Positions 5,409-5,457 of a DNA stretch of 5,457 nucleotides are shown here, piece by piece. This stretch comes from an uncultured Eggerthellaceae bacterium (GTDB taxonomy: Bacteria; Actinomycetota; Coriobacteriia; Coriobacteriales; Eggerthellaceae). The stretch covers positions 152 to 5,608 of the forward strand of contig CAJUSL010000078.1 in NCBI GenBank assembly GCA_910589135.1, written 5' to 3'. Position 1 is the first letter of the stretch. Each line of letters opens with the position of its first letter. The notes beneath the pieces were generated by a model. It saw nothing but the letters and a program-made list of their open reading frames with translations. It did not search any database and had not been told where the DNA came from. The translations under genes and the position numbers were made by a program.

Positions 5409-5457
5409 CCCGATGCCACGAAATTGCGCCGCTGTGGACAAAAATTGCGATAGTCGG
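5409..5457. repeat. Partial copy of the interspersed repeat, cut by the right edge
   Basis: This aligns without gaps to 3407-3455 in the same orientation with four mismatches in 49 bases, including an identical 24-base core at 5434-5457. It runs off the window. A short direct repeat, CACGAAAT(C/T)GCGCCGC, occurs at 5385-5400 and 5417-5432. The core contains TGTGGACAA at 5433-5441. Confidence 0.85.

Noticed and set aside
3981..5441. 486-codon minus-strand open frame opposite the ATPase gene
   Set aside because: It covers the ATPase gene and its motif-rich leader; the plus strand shows Walker motifs, a good ribosome site and a family-length product, while the minus frame shows no family features.

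Overview
The window is GC-rich bacterial DNA with three intact genes, each with a good ribosome binding site, set in unusually repeat-dense intergenic DNA. The composition and the gene types would suit a high-GC Gram-positive bacterium. A gut actinobacterium of the Coriobacteriia (Eggerthellaceae-like) is my best guess, but no phylogenetic marker is present and this is inference.

Layout, left to right. Positions 1-157 are one arm of a long inverted repeat whose other arm is 3272-3428 (154 of 157 bases match by hand count). Between the arms lie two leftward genes. The first is a fused methionine sulfoxide reductase A/B (232-1362), which repairs oxidised methionine. The second is a class II Fic-domain protein with a C-terminal winged helix-turn-helix (1721-2860), probably a self-inhibited AMP-transferase. 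The Fic gene is bracketed by two same-direction copies of a 123-base element (1506-1628 and 3017-3139) that folds into three consecutive hairpins built on the core AACGAAAGAAA.

The stretch 2861-4190 has no convincing gene. It holds the upstream hairpin element, the right inverted-repeat arm, a 183-base unit with perfect 35-base inverted ends (3428-3610), an AT-rich patch (about 3770-3960), and a leader crowded with ACCGCAG and GCTTGCAG motifs (4023-4168). The third gene, rightward, encodes an AAA ATPase of the DUF4143 family (4191-5369). It is followed by a hairpin and by another copy of the interspersed repeat that runs off the right edge.

The three genes do not form an obvious pathway: one is housekeeping repair, one a signalling or toxin-like modifier, and one an ATPase of unknown role often found in accessory DNA. 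The most interesting content is the repeats. The three-hairpin element keeps its stems, with a compensatory base-pair change, while its loops and linkers diverge. Both window edges lie inside the same interspersed repeat family, which fits a contig that ended at repeats.
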